The translations under genes were made by a program, and so were the position numbers. From an uncultured Clostridium sp. (lineage in GTDB: Bacteria > Bacillota > Clostridia > TANB77 > CAG-508), in assembly GCA_947569365.1 (NCBI GenBank), contig CANOSM010000008.1, positions 1 to 64,000 on the forward strand: a stretch of DNA of 64,000 bases. The letters run 5' to 3'. Below, piece by piece: positions 54,932 to 64,000 of the stretch (positions within the stretch are counted from its first letter, which is position 1; every line of letters starts with the position of its first letter). The notes beneath the pieces are model-generated. The model was not told where the DNA came from. It made no database searches and was given only the letters and a program-made list of their open reading frames with translations.

Positions 54932-56257
54932 TTGTTAAACACAATAAAAAACTCGCTTAAAAATCCAGAAGTTAGAAGAAGAATTTTATTTACACTATTA
55001 TTAATAGTAGTATTTAGATTAGGATGTTTTATAATTGTTCCAGGTGTTAATTCATCAGTTCTAAAAGAAGAACTTGCTAATGCAACAGGAACTCTAACAG
55101 GACTAATAAACACAATTTCAGGAGGAGCTTTTTCGAAATTATCAATATTTGCTATGTCAGTAACTCCATATATCACAGCTTCAATTATTCTACAATTATT
55201 AGCAATGATAATTCCATCTTTAGAAAAACTTGTTAAAGATGGAGGAGAAGATGGAAGGCAAAGAATGAATAAATATACAAAGATTTTAACTATTGTATTA
55301 GCTGCAGTAGAAGCTCTTGGTATATATTTATCATATAGTAAAAGCTATGGAGAAGTTTTTATTAATCCAGGACTAAAAACAGGTACAATTTTTGTGTTAT
55401 CCCTAATTACAGGTACATCATTACTAATGTGGTTAGGAGACCAAATCACAGGTAAAGGTATTGGTAATGGAATTTCTATGTTAATATTTGTAGGTATAAT
55501 ATCAGGACTTCCAGATGGTGCATTAACCCTATATAATTTAGCATTTAAACCTTTTTCAACAACTAATTTCTTAATTGCACTTGCAATATTACTTGGAGCT
55601 ATTTTATTGATAGCAGGAGTTGTATTTGTACAAGATGCAGAAAGAAGAGTACCAGTTCAATATGCTAAAAAAGTTGTTGGTAGAAAGATGTATGGTGGAC
55701 AAAATACACATATTCCATTAAAGCTTGCTATGGCAGGCGTAATGCCAATAATTTTTGCTTCATCATTTATGACATTACCAGCAATGCTTATACAAATTTT
55801 TTCTCCAGCATCAATCGGAGGAAAAGGCTTTTTATCAGGCTTATATCAATTCTCAATTGCCACTTCAACATCAGCTGGAGTGGGTGTTGGGTATTCTATA
55901 GCTAATGCATGCATATATTTAATATTAATTGTAGGATTTACATTTTTCTATACTTTTGCTACATTCAATCCAGCAGAAGTGTCAGTAAATATTAAGAAAA
56001 ATGGTGGATTTATTCCTGGAATTAGAGCAGGAAAACCTACTACAGAATATTTATCATCAATAATTACAAAATTAACATTATTTGGTGGATTTTTCTTAAG
56101 TATAATAGCAATACTTCCAATGCTTATGAGATTTACGCCAATAGATATTACGTTTGGAGGTACATCTATTCTTATTCTAGTTGGAGTTGCTTTAGAGACA
56201 GTACAACAATTAGAATCAAGATTAGTAATGAGACATTATAAAGGATTCCTAGAATAA
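54932..56257 (+). CDS. secY: Protein translocase subunit SecY
   Basis: 441 residues, ten membrane spans. TTG start one base after the rplO stop with gaggtg upstream. The plug and first spans (SVTPYITASIILQLLAMIIP), the C4-C5 loops with RRVPVQYAKK and the FIPGIRAGKPTTEYL segment are signatures. It forms the membrane protein-conducting channel with SecE. Confidence 0.97.
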   Translation: MLNTIKNSLKNPEVRRRILFTLLLIVVFRLGCFIIVPGVNSSVLKEELANATGTLTGLINTISGGAFSKLSIFAMSVTPYITASIILQLLAMIIPSLEKLVKDGGEDGRQRMNKYTKILTIVLAAVEALGIYLSYSKSYGEVFINPGLKTGTIFVLSLITGTSLLMWLGDQITGKGIGNGISMLIFVGIISGLPDGALTLYNLAFKPFSTTNFLIALAILLGAILLIAGVVFVQDAERRVPVQYAKKVVGRKMYGGQNTHIPLKLAMAGVMPIIFASSFMTLPAMLIQIFSPASIGGKGFLSGLYQFSIATSTSAGVGVGYSIANACIYLILIVGFTFFYTFATFNPAEVSVNIKKNGGFIPGIRAGKPTTEYLSSIITKLTLFGGFFLSIIAILPMLMRFTPIDITFGGTSILILVGVALETVQQLESRLVMRHYKGFLE

Positions 56258-56291
56258 TATTAAATTGAAAATATAAAATAAATTAACACAA

Positions 56292-56313
56292 AGGGCAGAT
56301 TTTATTCTGCCCT
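56292..56313 (+). promoter_or_regulatory. Hairpin between secY and adk
   Basis: Perfect AGGGCAGA/TCTGCCCT stem with a 6-nt loop and no T-run. It may be a partial terminator, a processing site or a binding site. Confidence 0.5.
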
Positions 56314-56398
56314 GATATGTGTGTTTATGTTATTTTCTAAGTAATATATAAATTATTATTTAGAAAATAATATAAATAAAATATAGGAGTGATACAAA

Positions 56399-57064
56399 AT
56401 GATAATAATTATGTTAGGTGCACAAGGAACAGGCAAAGGAACTGTAGCTGGATTAATTAGTAAGGAAATGAACTGGCCACAAATTTCAACAGGAGACATT
56501 TTTAGAAAAAATATAAGTGAAAAAACAGAACTTGGAATAGAAGCAAATAAATATATATCAAAAGGAAACCTTGTTCCAGATGAAATAACAGTACCAATGG
56601 TAAAAAATAGATTAGAGCAAGAAGATGCAAAAGATGGAGCAATATTAGATGGATTTCCAAGAACAATAGAACAAGCTGAAAAATTAGATGAAATATTAGC
56701 TGAAAATGGAAGAAAAGTAAATTTAGTCATAAATCTAATAACACCACATGAGGAAATAATAGAAAGAATGATTACAAGAAGAGTTTGTACAAATCCAGAT
56801 TGTAAAACAATATATAATACAAAATTAAATCCAACAAAAGTTGAAGGAATTTGTGATAAGTGTGGCTTTCCTGTAAAACAAAGAGAAGATGACTCTGATC
56901 CAGAAGCAATAAGAAAAAGATTAGATATCTATGAAGAAAAAACTAGCCCATTAGTTGAATATTATAAAAACAAAGGAGTATTAAGACCAGAAGAAATAAG
57001 TTTATCAATTAATCGTATGGGAAAAGAAGTAGCAATAGATGTAATAAAAGATTTAAAAAAATAA
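56399..57064 (+). CDS. adk: Adenylate kinase
   Basis: 221 residues. P-loop GAQGTGKGT (Gln and Thr where GAPGAGKGT is usual), DGFPRTIEQAE, and a zinc-type lid with CTNPDC...CDKCG. It balances AMP, ADP and ATP. RBS aggag. Confidence 0.97.
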   Translation: MIIIMLGAQGTGKGTVAGLISKEMNWPQISTGDIFRKNISEKTELGIEANKYISKGNLVPDEITVPMVKNRLEQEDAKDGAILDGFPRTIEQAEKLDEILAENGRKVNLVINLITPHEEIIERMITRRVCTNPDCKTIYNTKLNPTKVEGICDKCGFPVKQREDDSDPEAIRKRLDIYEEKTSPLVEYYKNKGVLRPEEISLSINRMGKEVAIDVIKDLKK

Positions 57065-57120
57065 TATTGATAAGCTAAAAATAATTTATTAAAATTTTAT
57101 TTAAGATTGGAGTAAACAAA

Positions 57121-57894
57121 TTGGTTACTATAAAATCAAAAAGAGAAATAGAATTAATAAAAGAATCATGTAAGATAGTAGCACAAACACATGAGCTACT
57201 AGAAAAATCAATAAAGCCTGGAATATCAACTTATGAATTAGATAAAATAGCTGAAGATTATATAAGAAGTAAAGGTGCTTTTCCATCAGAAAAGGGATAC
57301 CCAAGTGGAATAAAAGGAGTTCAAGATTTTCCAGGATCAATATGTGCCTCTATAAATGATGAAGTAATTCATGGGATACCTTCTAAAAAAGTAATTCTAA
57401 AAGAAGGAGATATAGTTAGTTTTGATCTAACAGCATGTAAAAATGGATTTCATGGAGATGCTGCTAGAACTTATATAGTAGGAAAAGCAAAAACAAAAGA
57501 AGATGAGAACTTACTAGAAGTTACAAAACAAGCTTTTTTCGAAGGAGCAAAACAAGCAAAAGAAGGTAATAGAGTTGGAGATATTTCAAATGCTATTTAT
57601 ACATATATTATAAAAAATGGCTTTAGTGTACTTAAAGAATTTCAAGGTCATGGAATAGGAAGACAAATGCATGAAGATCCAGGAATTCCAAATTACGGAA
57701 TGGCAGGTAGGGGAACTAGACTTAAAGCTGGAATGACAATATGTATAGAACCTATGGTAATAGCAGGACATCCTGATATTTTAGAACTAGATGATGGATG
57801 GACAATTGTTTCAAGAGATGGAACAAACTCAGCACATTATGAAAATACAATTTTAATTACAGAAAAAGAACCAGAAATCTTGACAATATTATAA
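57121..57894 (+). CDS. map: Methionine aminopeptidase, type I
   Basis: 257 residues from a TTG start (RBS ttggag). Metal ligands are seen in DLTACKNGFHGDAART, GHGIGRQMHEDP, CIEPM and the final Glu in YENTILITE. Removes initiator Met after Def (4384) deformylates it. Confidence 0.96.
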   Translation: MVTIKSKREIELIKESCKIVAQTHELLEKSIKPGISTYELDKIAEDYIRSKGAFPSEKGYPSGIKGVQDFPGSICASINDEVIHGIPSKKVILKEGDIVSFDLTACKNGFHGDAARTYIVGKAKTKEDENLLEVTKQAFFEGAKQAKEGNRVGDISNAIYTYIIKNGFSVLKEFQGHGIGRQMHEDPGIPNYGMAGRGTRLKAGMTICIEPMVIAGHPDILELDDGWTIVSRDGTNSAHYENTILITEKEPEILTIL

Positions 57895-57965
57895 AAATGA
57901 TATATACTATACTAGCTTATTATTTTAAGAATTTATATATAATTTAAATCTAAGGAGGAAGAAAA

Positions 57966-58184
57966 TTGTCAAAAGAAGACGTAATTGAAGTAGAAGGTAC
58001 TGTAGTTGAAGCACTACCAAACACAAACTTCAAAGTAGAATTAGAAAATGGACATCAAGTATTAGCTCATATATCAGGAAAGCTAAGAATGAACTATATA
58101 AAGATATTACCTGGTGATAAAGTTAAATTAGAACTTTCACCATATGATTTAAATAAAGGAAGAATTACATGGAGAGCTAAGTAA
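57966..58184 (+). CDS. infA: Translation initiation factor IF-1
   Basis: 72 residues from a TTG start behind aaggagg. [28 protein letters not shown] and [16 protein letters not shown] are diagnostic OB-fold sequence. Confidence 0.97.
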   Translation: MSKEDVIEVEGTVVEALPNTNFKVELENGHQVLAHISGKLRMNYIKILPGDKVKLELSPYDLNKGRITWRAK

Positions 58185-58254
58185 TAAGTTTTTTATATTG
58201 TTAAAAATAAATTTTATATACAAATATATATTATAGCAAAAAGAGGTGAAGAAA

Positions 58255-58368
58255 ATGAAAGTAAGACCATCAGTAAAGAAAATATGCGAAAAATGTAAAA
58301 TAATTAAAAGAAAAGGTGTTATCAGAGTAATCTGTGAAAACCCAAAACATAAACAAAGACAAGGATAA
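58255..58368 (+). CDS. rpmJ: 50S ribosomal protein L36
   Basis: 37 residues: [20 protein letters not shown] followed by the second zinc half (a Cys then His). Zinc form with C, C, C and H ligands. RBS gaggtg. Confidence 0.97.
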   Translation: MKVRPSVKKICEKCKIIKRKGVIRVICENPKHKQRQG

Positions 58369-58378
58369 CATAAAATTT

Positions 58379-58462
58379 ATTATGGGGTTGCTACAAGTAG
58401 CAGCCCATAAAAACATGTTAATAATATAAAAATAGATGCGGCTGAATTTGCTATTTTTATAT
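58379..58462 (+). promoter_or_regulatory. Two hairpins between rpmJ and rpsM
   Basis: First: TTATGGG-TTGCTAC pairs with GTAGCAG-CCCATAA (58379-58410), nearly perfect with a 2-nt loop. Second: TATAAAAATAG/CTATTTTTATA (58425-58461). Neither has a clear T-run. The 188-bp gap has no ORF. Possibly RNA processing or ribosomal-protein control of the alpha part. Confidence 0.55.
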
Positions 58463-58556
58463 TTATTATAAATACAATCCAAAGTTTAATTACATTTCAA
58501 AAATACTAATTAGACTAATAACAAAAAACAAAATTATTGTGGAGGTGCTAAGATTT

Positions 58557-58928
58557 ATGGCTCGTATAGCAGGAGTAGATTTACCTAGAGAAAAAAGAGT
58601 TGAAATAGGACTAACTTATATTTATGGTATAGGCCTTTCAAGTTCTCAAAAAATACTTAAAGATGCTGGAATTAACCCAGACACTAGAGTAAAAGATTTA
58701 TCTGATGATGATGTTAATTTAATAAGAAAAGCAATGGGAGATTATAAAGTAGAAGGTGACTTAAGAAGAGAAATTGCTTTAAATATCAAAAGATTAACTG
58801 AAATTGGATGTTATAGAGGATTAAGACATAGAAGAGGATTACCAGTAAGAGGTCAAAGAACAAAAACTAATGCTCGTACTAGAAAAGGTCCTAGAAAAGT
58901 AGTAAGCAAAAGCAAAAAATCAAATTAA
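58557..58928 (+). CDS. rpsM: 30S ribosomal protein S13
   Basis: 123 residues from the ATG with ggaggtg 9 nt upstream; a GTG at 58539 would contain that [29 protein letters not shown] and [16 protein letters not shown] are standard. Confidence 0.97.
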   Translation: MARIAGVDLPREKRVEIGLTYIYGIGLSSSQKILKDAGINPDTRVKDLSDDDVNLIRKAMGDYKVEGDLRREIALNIKRLTEIGCYRGLRHRRGLPVRGQRTKTNARTRKGPRKVVSKSKKSN

Positions 58929-58963
58929 TTCTAAGTAGATTTTAAAAGGAGGATAAGCTAGAT

Positions 58964-59362
58964 ATGGCTAAAAATGTAACAAAGAAAACTGTAACTAGAA
59001 GAAGAGACAGAAAAAACATTGAAAGTGGAGCTGCTCATATTCATTCTAGTTTTAATAATACAATAGTTACAATAACAGATACTCAAGGTAATGTAATATC
59101 TTGGGCAAGTGCTGGAGAACTTGGATTTAAAGGTTCAAGAAAAAGCACACCATTTGCTGCAGGTCAAGCAGCAGAAACTGCATCAAAAGCAGCTATGGAA
59201 CATGGATTAAAAACTGTTGAAGTTTATGTAAAAGGTCCAGGTTCAGGAAGAGAAGCTGCAATCAGATCATTACAAACAGCTGGTTTGGAAATTACAATGA
59301 TTAAAGATGTAACACCAATACCACATAATGGTTGTAGACCACCAAAAAGAAGAAGAGTTTAA
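58964..59362 (+). CDS. rpsK: 30S ribosomal protein S11
   Basis: 132 residues. [19 protein letters not shown] and the C-terminal [15 protein letters not shown] are diagnostic. RBS aaggagg. Confidence 0.98.
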   Translation: MAKNVTKKTVTRRRDRKNIESGAAHIHSSFNNTIVTITDTQGNVISWASAGELGFKGSRKSTPFAAGQAAETASKAAMEHGLKTVEVYVKGPGSGREAAIRSLQTAGLEITMIKDVTPIPHNGCRPPKRRRV

Positions 59363-59422
59363 TATTGTTTTAAAAAAGATTATAAACAAAAATAGAAAAT
59401 TAGAAAGAGGTGTAATTTTTAC

Positions 59423-60049
59423 ATGGCTAGATATAAAGATGAACAATGCCGTATTTGCCGTAGAGAAGGTCAAAAATTATTCTTAAAAGGCTGTAGATGT
59501 TATTCTGACAAATGTAGTGTAACAAGAAGAAATTATGCACCAGGACAACATGGTCAAAAGAAATCAAAACTTTCTGAATACGGAACTCAGTTAAGAGAAA
59601 AACAAAAAACAAAATCATTCTATGGAGTTGGAGAAAAACAATTTAGAGGATATTTTGAGAAAGCTTCAAATAGAAAAGGAATAACAGGTGAAAATTTACT
59701 TCAAATATTAGAAAGTAGATTAGATAATGTTGTATATAGACTAGGATTTGGAGTTTCTAGACCTCAAGCTAGACAATTAGTAACACATGGAAATATTGAA
59801 GTAAATGGAAAGAAAGCTGATATAGCATCATATTTAGTAAAACCAGGAGATGTTGTAGCAATAAGAGAAATTAGAAAAGACAATCCAGTAGTTAAAGAAA
59901 ACATGGAAGCAAATAGTACAAGACCTATACCAGAATGGTTAGAAGTTGACACAGAAAAAATGTCTGGAAAAGTAATAAGACTTGCAAATAGAGCAGATAT
60001 AGACTTACCAGTTGAAGAACACTTAATAGTAGAGTTATACAACAAATAA
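59423..60049 (+). CDS. rpsD: 30S ribosomal protein S4
   Basis: 208 residues. Zinc-type N-terminus with CRICR...CRCYSDKC, then the S4 domain ([21 protein letters not shown]). RBS agaggtg. Nucleates 30S assembly. Confidence 0.97.
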   Translation: MARYKDEQCRICRREGQKLFLKGCRCYSDKCSVTRRNYAPGQHGQKKSKLSEYGTQLREKQKTKSFYGVGEKQFRGYFEKASNRKGITGENLLQILESRLDNVVYRLGFGVSRPQARQLVTHGNIEVNGKKADIASYLVKPGDVVAIREIRKDNPVVKENMEANSTRPIPEWLEVDTEKMSGKVIRLANRADIDLPVEEHLIVELYNK

Positions 60050-60167
60050 TAAAGAAAATAGCTAAAGCACATATATTAATTATAGAAAATATAGTATTTT
60101 GTATTTAAATTATAAAGATTTGGGAATATTTAATGAAATAAATATGTTCCAAGATGGAGGTAAATAA

Positions 60168-61115
60168 ATGATTGAATTTGAAAAGCCAAACATCGATTGC
60201 GTAGAAACAGATAATGTAAGAAATTATGCAAAGTTTGTATGCGAACCATTAGAGCGTGGTTATGGAATGACGATTGGAAATTCACTAAGGAGAATATTAT
60301 TATCATCACTACCTGGTGCTGCTATTACAAGTGTTAAGATTGATGGGGTTGTACATGAATTTTCAACTGTTCCTGGAGTAGTTGAAGATGTACCAGAAAT
60401 CATAGTAAACTTAAAATGTGTAAGATTAAGAATGCATGATAATGAAGAAAAAACAATAAGTATAGACTTTAAGGGTCCAGGAGAAGTAAAAGCTGGAGAT
60501 ATTATTACTGATAGTGATATTGAAATATTAAATCCAGAATTACATATAGCAACAGTAGAAAAAGGTGAAAAATTACATATGGAAATGACTGTTGCAAGAG
60601 GAAGAGGATATAACGTAGCTGAAAAGAATAAAAGAGATGATATGTCACTTGCAGTATTACCTATAGACTCTATCTTCACTCCAGTAACTAAAGTTAATTA
60701 TAAGGTTGAAAATACTAGAGTTGGACAAATGGTTGATTATGATAAATTAACAATTGAAGTTTGGACAGATGGTAGTTTAAAACCATATGAAGCTTTAAGT
60801 TTAGCTGCAAAAGTAATGACTGGACATTTAGAACTATTTATTGATTTATCAGAAACAGCAAAAAATACTCAAGTTATGGTTGAAAAGGAAGAATCTAAGA
60901 AAGAAAAAGTATTAGAAATGCCAATAGAAGAACTTGAATTATCAGTTAGATCATATAACTGCTTAAAAAGAGCAGGAATTGCTACAGTAGAAGACTTAGC
61001 AAATAAATCACAAGAAGATATGATGAAAGTTAGAAATTTAGGAAAGAAATCTTTAGACGAAGTAACTAATAAACTAATTGCATTAGGATTAGGATTTTCA
61101 TCATTTGAAGACTAA
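60168..61115 (+). CDS. rpoA: RNA polymerase alpha subunit
   Basis: 315 residues. N-terminal assembly domain ([24 protein letters not shown]), then a linker and the C-terminal UP-element/activator domain ([17 protein letters not shown]...[10 protein letters not shown]). RBS ggagg. Confidence 0.98.
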   Translation: MIEFEKPNIDCVETDNVRNYAKFVCEPLERGYGMTIGNSLRRILLSSLPGAAITSVKIDGVVHEFSTVPGVVEDVPEIIVNLKCVRLRMHDNEEKTISIDFKGPGEVKAGDIITDSDIEILNPELHIATVEKGEKLHMEMTVARGRGYNVAEKNKRDDMSLAVLPIDSIFTPVTKVNYKVENTRVGQMVDYDKLTIEVWTDGSLKPYEALSLAAKVMTGHLELFIDLSETAKNTQVMVEKEESKKEKVLEMPIEELELSVRSYNCLKRAGIATVEDLANKSQEDMMKVRNLGKKSLDEVTNKLIALGLGFSSFED

Positions 61116-61138
61116 TTAAAAGAAAGGAGAATAAAACC

Positions 61139-61648
61139 GTGTCAGGAACAAGAAAACTTGGAAAAACAACTGATCAAAGATTAGCAATGCTTAGAACTCA
61201 AGCAACTGATTGCATATTAAATGGCAAGATAGTTACTACAGAAGCTAGAGCAAAAGAAGTAAAAGCTATAGTAGACAGTATAATTTCATTAGCTATAAAA
61301 GAAAAAGATAACTTTGAAGAAGTTGAAGTAAAAGTAATAAAAGCTAAATTAGATAGTAGAGGACATAAAGTTACTGAAAAAGTTACAAGCAAAAATGGAA
61401 AAGAATATTTAAGAGTAGTAAAAGAAGAAACTACAGAAAAAAGAAAAAAAGATATGCCATCTAGATTAAATGCTAGAAGAAAGATAATGAAAAAAATAAA
61501 TAAAGTTGAAAATGTAGATTTACCTAAAAAAATGTTTGAGGAAATTGCCCCAAAATATGAAAACAGAGTAGGTGGATATACAAGAATAATAAAATGCGTT
61601 CCACGTAAAGGAGATAACGCAGAAATGGCAATACTTGAATTGTTATAA
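61139..61648 (+). CDS. rplQ: 50S ribosomal protein L17, long form
   Basis: 169 residues from a GTG start (RBS aaaggaga). The usual L17 is about 115-120 residues. Here a charged insertion of about 50 residues (from roughly 60 to 110) separates the N-terminal core ([20 protein letters not shown]) from the C-terminal [24 protein letters not shown]. Last gene of the superoperon. Confidence 0.95.
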   Translation: MSGTRKLGKTTDQRLAMLRTQATDCILNGKIVTTEARAKEVKAIVDSIISLAIKEKDNFEEVEVKVIKAKLDSRGHKVTEKVTSKNGKEYLRVVKEETTEKRKKDMPSRLNARRKIMKKINKVENVDLPKKMFEEIAPKYENRVGGYTRIIKCVPRKGDNAEMAILELL

Positions 61649-61660
61649 TAAATATTTGTA

Positions 61661-61727
61661 TAAAAAGAAGATAGATACTTAAAAATATGCTAATTTGGTA
61701 GTATATTTTTAGGTATCTTCTTTTTTA
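61661..61727 (+). terminator. Terminator of the ribosomal superoperon
   Basis: Long stem GAAGATA...TTAAAAATAT with ATATTTTTA...TATCTTC and a small bulge, followed by six T. Confidence 0.85.
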
Positions 61728-61785
61728 ATAATTAGGAAACATAACAAGACTACATTCATATTATACTGTAAGAGGTGAATTAAAT

Positions 61786-62115
61786 ATGGGAATAATAATA
61801 TTTGGATTAGTAACGTTTTTTTCTATGCTTGGAGTATATTATTTAGTAAGGGAAATTATATATGCAATAATTTATAAAAAAATGAATGTTGGAAACCATA
61901 TAGAATGTAAAATTATAATTGATAACTATGAAAATGACTTAGAAATGTTCCTTAACAAATTTTTATATGTATACTTAGATAATACAATTTTCCAAAATGT
62001 AACGATTCTAATGAAGAATTCAAACAAAAATACAAAATACATATTGGACAATGTAAAATTAAAATATGACTTTCTAAATATAGAATATGAAGATGAAAAT
62101 AAAAATACTATATAA
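61786..62115 (+). CDS. Small membrane-anchored hypothetical protein
   Basis: 109 residues. One N-terminal membrane span (about 2-28), then a soluble domain of about 80 residues with no motif I recognise. RBS gaggtg. It lies between the ribosomal operon terminator and recD2. Confidence 0.65.
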   Translation: MGIIIFGLVTFFSMLGVYYLVREIIYAIIYKKMNVGNHIECKIIIDNYENDLEMFLNKFLYVYLDNTIFQNVTILMKNSNKNTKYILDNVKLKYDFLNIEYEDENKNTI

Positions 62116-62216
62116 AAAATTCCAAAAATAATTATTTATCAAAGTAGTGATTGTAAATTTCAAATATTTCTGATAAACTTTAAAAGATAATAAAATTAAA
62201 TTAGAAAGGCTGATAT

Positions 62217-64000
62217 ATGGAACTAGAAGGTGAGCTTGAAGAAATAATATATAGTAATGAAGAGAATAGTTATACAATAGCAACATTTGCTACAGAAGAA
62301 GAAATATTTACAGTAGTACGGATATCTTCCATTTATTAATAAAGGAGATTATTTAAAAATAAAAGGAAAATTTGTAACTCATCAAGACTATGGAAGACAA
62401 TTCAAAATAGAATACTTTGAAAAAAAACTTCCACAAAGTAAAGATGCTTTAGAAAAATATCTATCAAATGGAATAATTAAAGGGATTGGTCCTGCAACTG
62501 CAAGACGTATAGTAGATAAGTTTGGAGATGAAACTTTAGCAATTTTCAAATTTGAACCAGAAAGACTTTCTGAAGTAAAAGGAATATCCAAAGAAAAATC
62601 AAAAGAGATAGCAGAAGAATTTAACCAAAATTGGGGATTATGGCAAATTGTAGAATTTTTAGAGAAATTTGGTATAGGAGCAAATAATAGTAAAAAAGTT
62701 TATGATAAACTTGGAAGTAATGCGATAAATGTTATAGAAAACAATCCATATGTATTAGTAGATATAGCATATGGAGTAGACTTTTTTAAAATAGATAAAA
62801 TAGCAATAGATTTAGGAATAGAAATTAATAGCTTTGAGAGAATCAAAGCTGGTATAAAATACGCATTACTTCTATCAAGTTATAATGGAAATACATGTGT
62901 AGAAAAAAATAATTTATTAAACTTTATAATAGAAAGATTAAATGTAGAGAAAGAATATATAGAAGAAAATTTAATAAGCCTAAAATCAGCAGATGAAATA
63001 ATATATGAAAAAAGAGAAGACAAAAGCGAATGGTACTATTTAAAGCCACTTTATATTGCAGAAAAAAATATAGCAGAAAGATTTCTTATGATGAGTAGAT
63101 CTAAAAATGTAAAATATATAAAAAATTTTGAAAAAGAACTAGCTAAACAAGAAAAAATGTTTGAAATAGTTCTATCAGAAAAACAAAGAGAAGCCTTAAT
63201 ACAAGCAAATGAAAATAATATTTCAATTATAACAGGAGGACCAGGAACTGGAAAGACAACAATAGTAAGAAACTTAATTGATATATATAAAACAAAAAAT
63301 AAAAAAGTAGTACTTTGTGCCCCAACAGGAAGAGCTGCTAAAAAATTATCTGAGTCTACAGGAGAAGACGCAAAAACTATACATAGACTTTTAGAAATAG
63401 GAAAAATAGATGATGATAAATTAGCAAACATTGATGCTGATTTCAAACCAATTGATGCAGATGTGATTGTAATAGATGAAATGTCAATGGTAGATATATT
63501 CTTAATGAACTATTTAACTAAAGCAATTTATTTAGGAACAAAACTTGTATTAGTTGGAGATAGCAATCAGCTTCCTTCAGTTGGTGCTGGAAGTGTACTT
63601 AAAGATTTAATAGAATCAGGGGTAGTTCCAACAGTAAACCTAGATAAGATTTTTAGACAAGCTGCTAAAAGCGATATTATAATAAATGCCCATAGAGTGA
63701 ATAATAGTGAAATGTTTGTAGATAAAAAAGACAGACAAGAAAGCAATAATGACTTTTTTTATATAAATGAATCAAATCCAGATAAAATAATAGAACAAAT
63801 AATATCATTATCTACGACTAGACTAGAAAAATATGGAGAATATGACTTTTTTAAAGATATACAAGTATTAACACCAACAAAAAAAGGAACACTTGGAACT
63901 AAAGAACTAAATAAAGTATTACAAGATAAAATAAACCCAGCAGATGAATATAAAAAAGAAAAAAAATATGGCGATAACCTTTTTAGAGAAGGTGATAGAA
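62217..64000 (+). CDS. recD2: RecD2-like ATP-dependent helicase, needs a +1 frameshift, runs off the window
   Basis: The ATG at 62217 (RBS agaaagg) gives MELEGELEEIIYSNEENSY, the N-terminal OB region of RecD2. The zero frame meets CGG at codon 35 and stops six codons later. Skipping C62319 gives V-V-G-Y-L-P-F-I-N-K-G-D-Y, and the frame then stays open to the window end. It shows HhH repeats (GIIKGIGPATARRI-type), Walker A GGPGTGKTT, Walker B VIDEMSMVD and GDSNQLPSVGAG. RecD2 is a 5'-3' SF1B DNA helicase in repair. The C-terminal part is outside the window. Confidence 0.88.
62319..62322 (+). other. Candidate +1 recoding site CGG-A (recD2)
   Basis: Zero-frame codons are gta gta cgg ata, then a stop at 62337. 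Skipping C62319 gives gta gga tat ctt cca = V-G-Y-L-P, matching the conserved Gly-x-x-Pro of RecD2 N-termini. Confidence 0.75.

Noticed and set aside
44176-59584. Other ACGGA strings (for example at 44176, 49903, 54815, 57694, 59578) as extra recoding sites
   Set aside because: In each the CGG is out of frame (gac gga, tac gga and similar) and the protein is intact. This shows that the string alone does not mark a frame break.

Overview
The window is 64 kb of very AT-rich chromosome from a low-GC Gram-positive bacterium, most likely an uncultivated member of the class Clostridia. The grounds are the gene order Asp23-AmaP-DUF2273-NusB-XseA-XseB, a SleB-type hydrolase, YqeG, PepP followed by EF-P, LTA synthase, type Z (zinc) S14, and consensus sigma-A promoters with 16-17 nt spacers. 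I cannot name the genus.

Layout. 1-1853: C-terminal part of a repeat-rich surface protein. 2124-5848: priA, def, fmt. 5911-6258: a candidate type I toxin-antitoxin locus. 6511-10244: Asp23/AmaP envelope-stress genes, nusB, xseA, xseB, a DUF212 membrane protein. 10342-19023: fhs, a SleB-like hydrolase, YqeG phosphatase, prepilin peptidase, pepP, efp, an M23 peptidase and a 2-hydroxyacid dehydrogenase. 19205-24123: an accessory block (damaged HEPN/MNT pair, ABC exporter, damaged HipA-like gene) ending at tRNA-Trp. 24198-34954: asd, an LTA-synthase fusion, a glycosyltransferase, a PstS-like protein, a P-loop/Asp23 protein, cmk, plsC. 35015-45141: a second HEPN/MNT pair, rpmF, der, plsY, gpsA, dtd, an EndoQ-like gene. 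45203-61648: the S10-spc-alpha ribosomal superoperon, with secY, adk, map, infA, rpoA and rplQ but no rpmD. 61786-64000: a small membrane protein and the start of recD2.

The main discovery is a recoding signal. Conserved genes in this window almost never use the arginine codon CGG. I found only four in-frame CGG codons in recognisable conserved genes: two in priA, one in the M23 peptidase and one in recD2. At every one the reading frame breaks, the next base is A, and skipping the C (reading GGA = Gly) restores the conserved protein at a position where the family has glycine. This fits +1 frameshifting, or CGGA quadruplet decoding, at an unassigned or 'hungry' CGG codon. The outcome resembles yeast Ty1, where a rare AGG is followed by +1 reading of a Gly codon. 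Only two other in-frame CGG codons were seen, both near the start of unrecognised accessory genes. The mechanism needs confirmation from raw reads, the tRNA gene set and proteomics.
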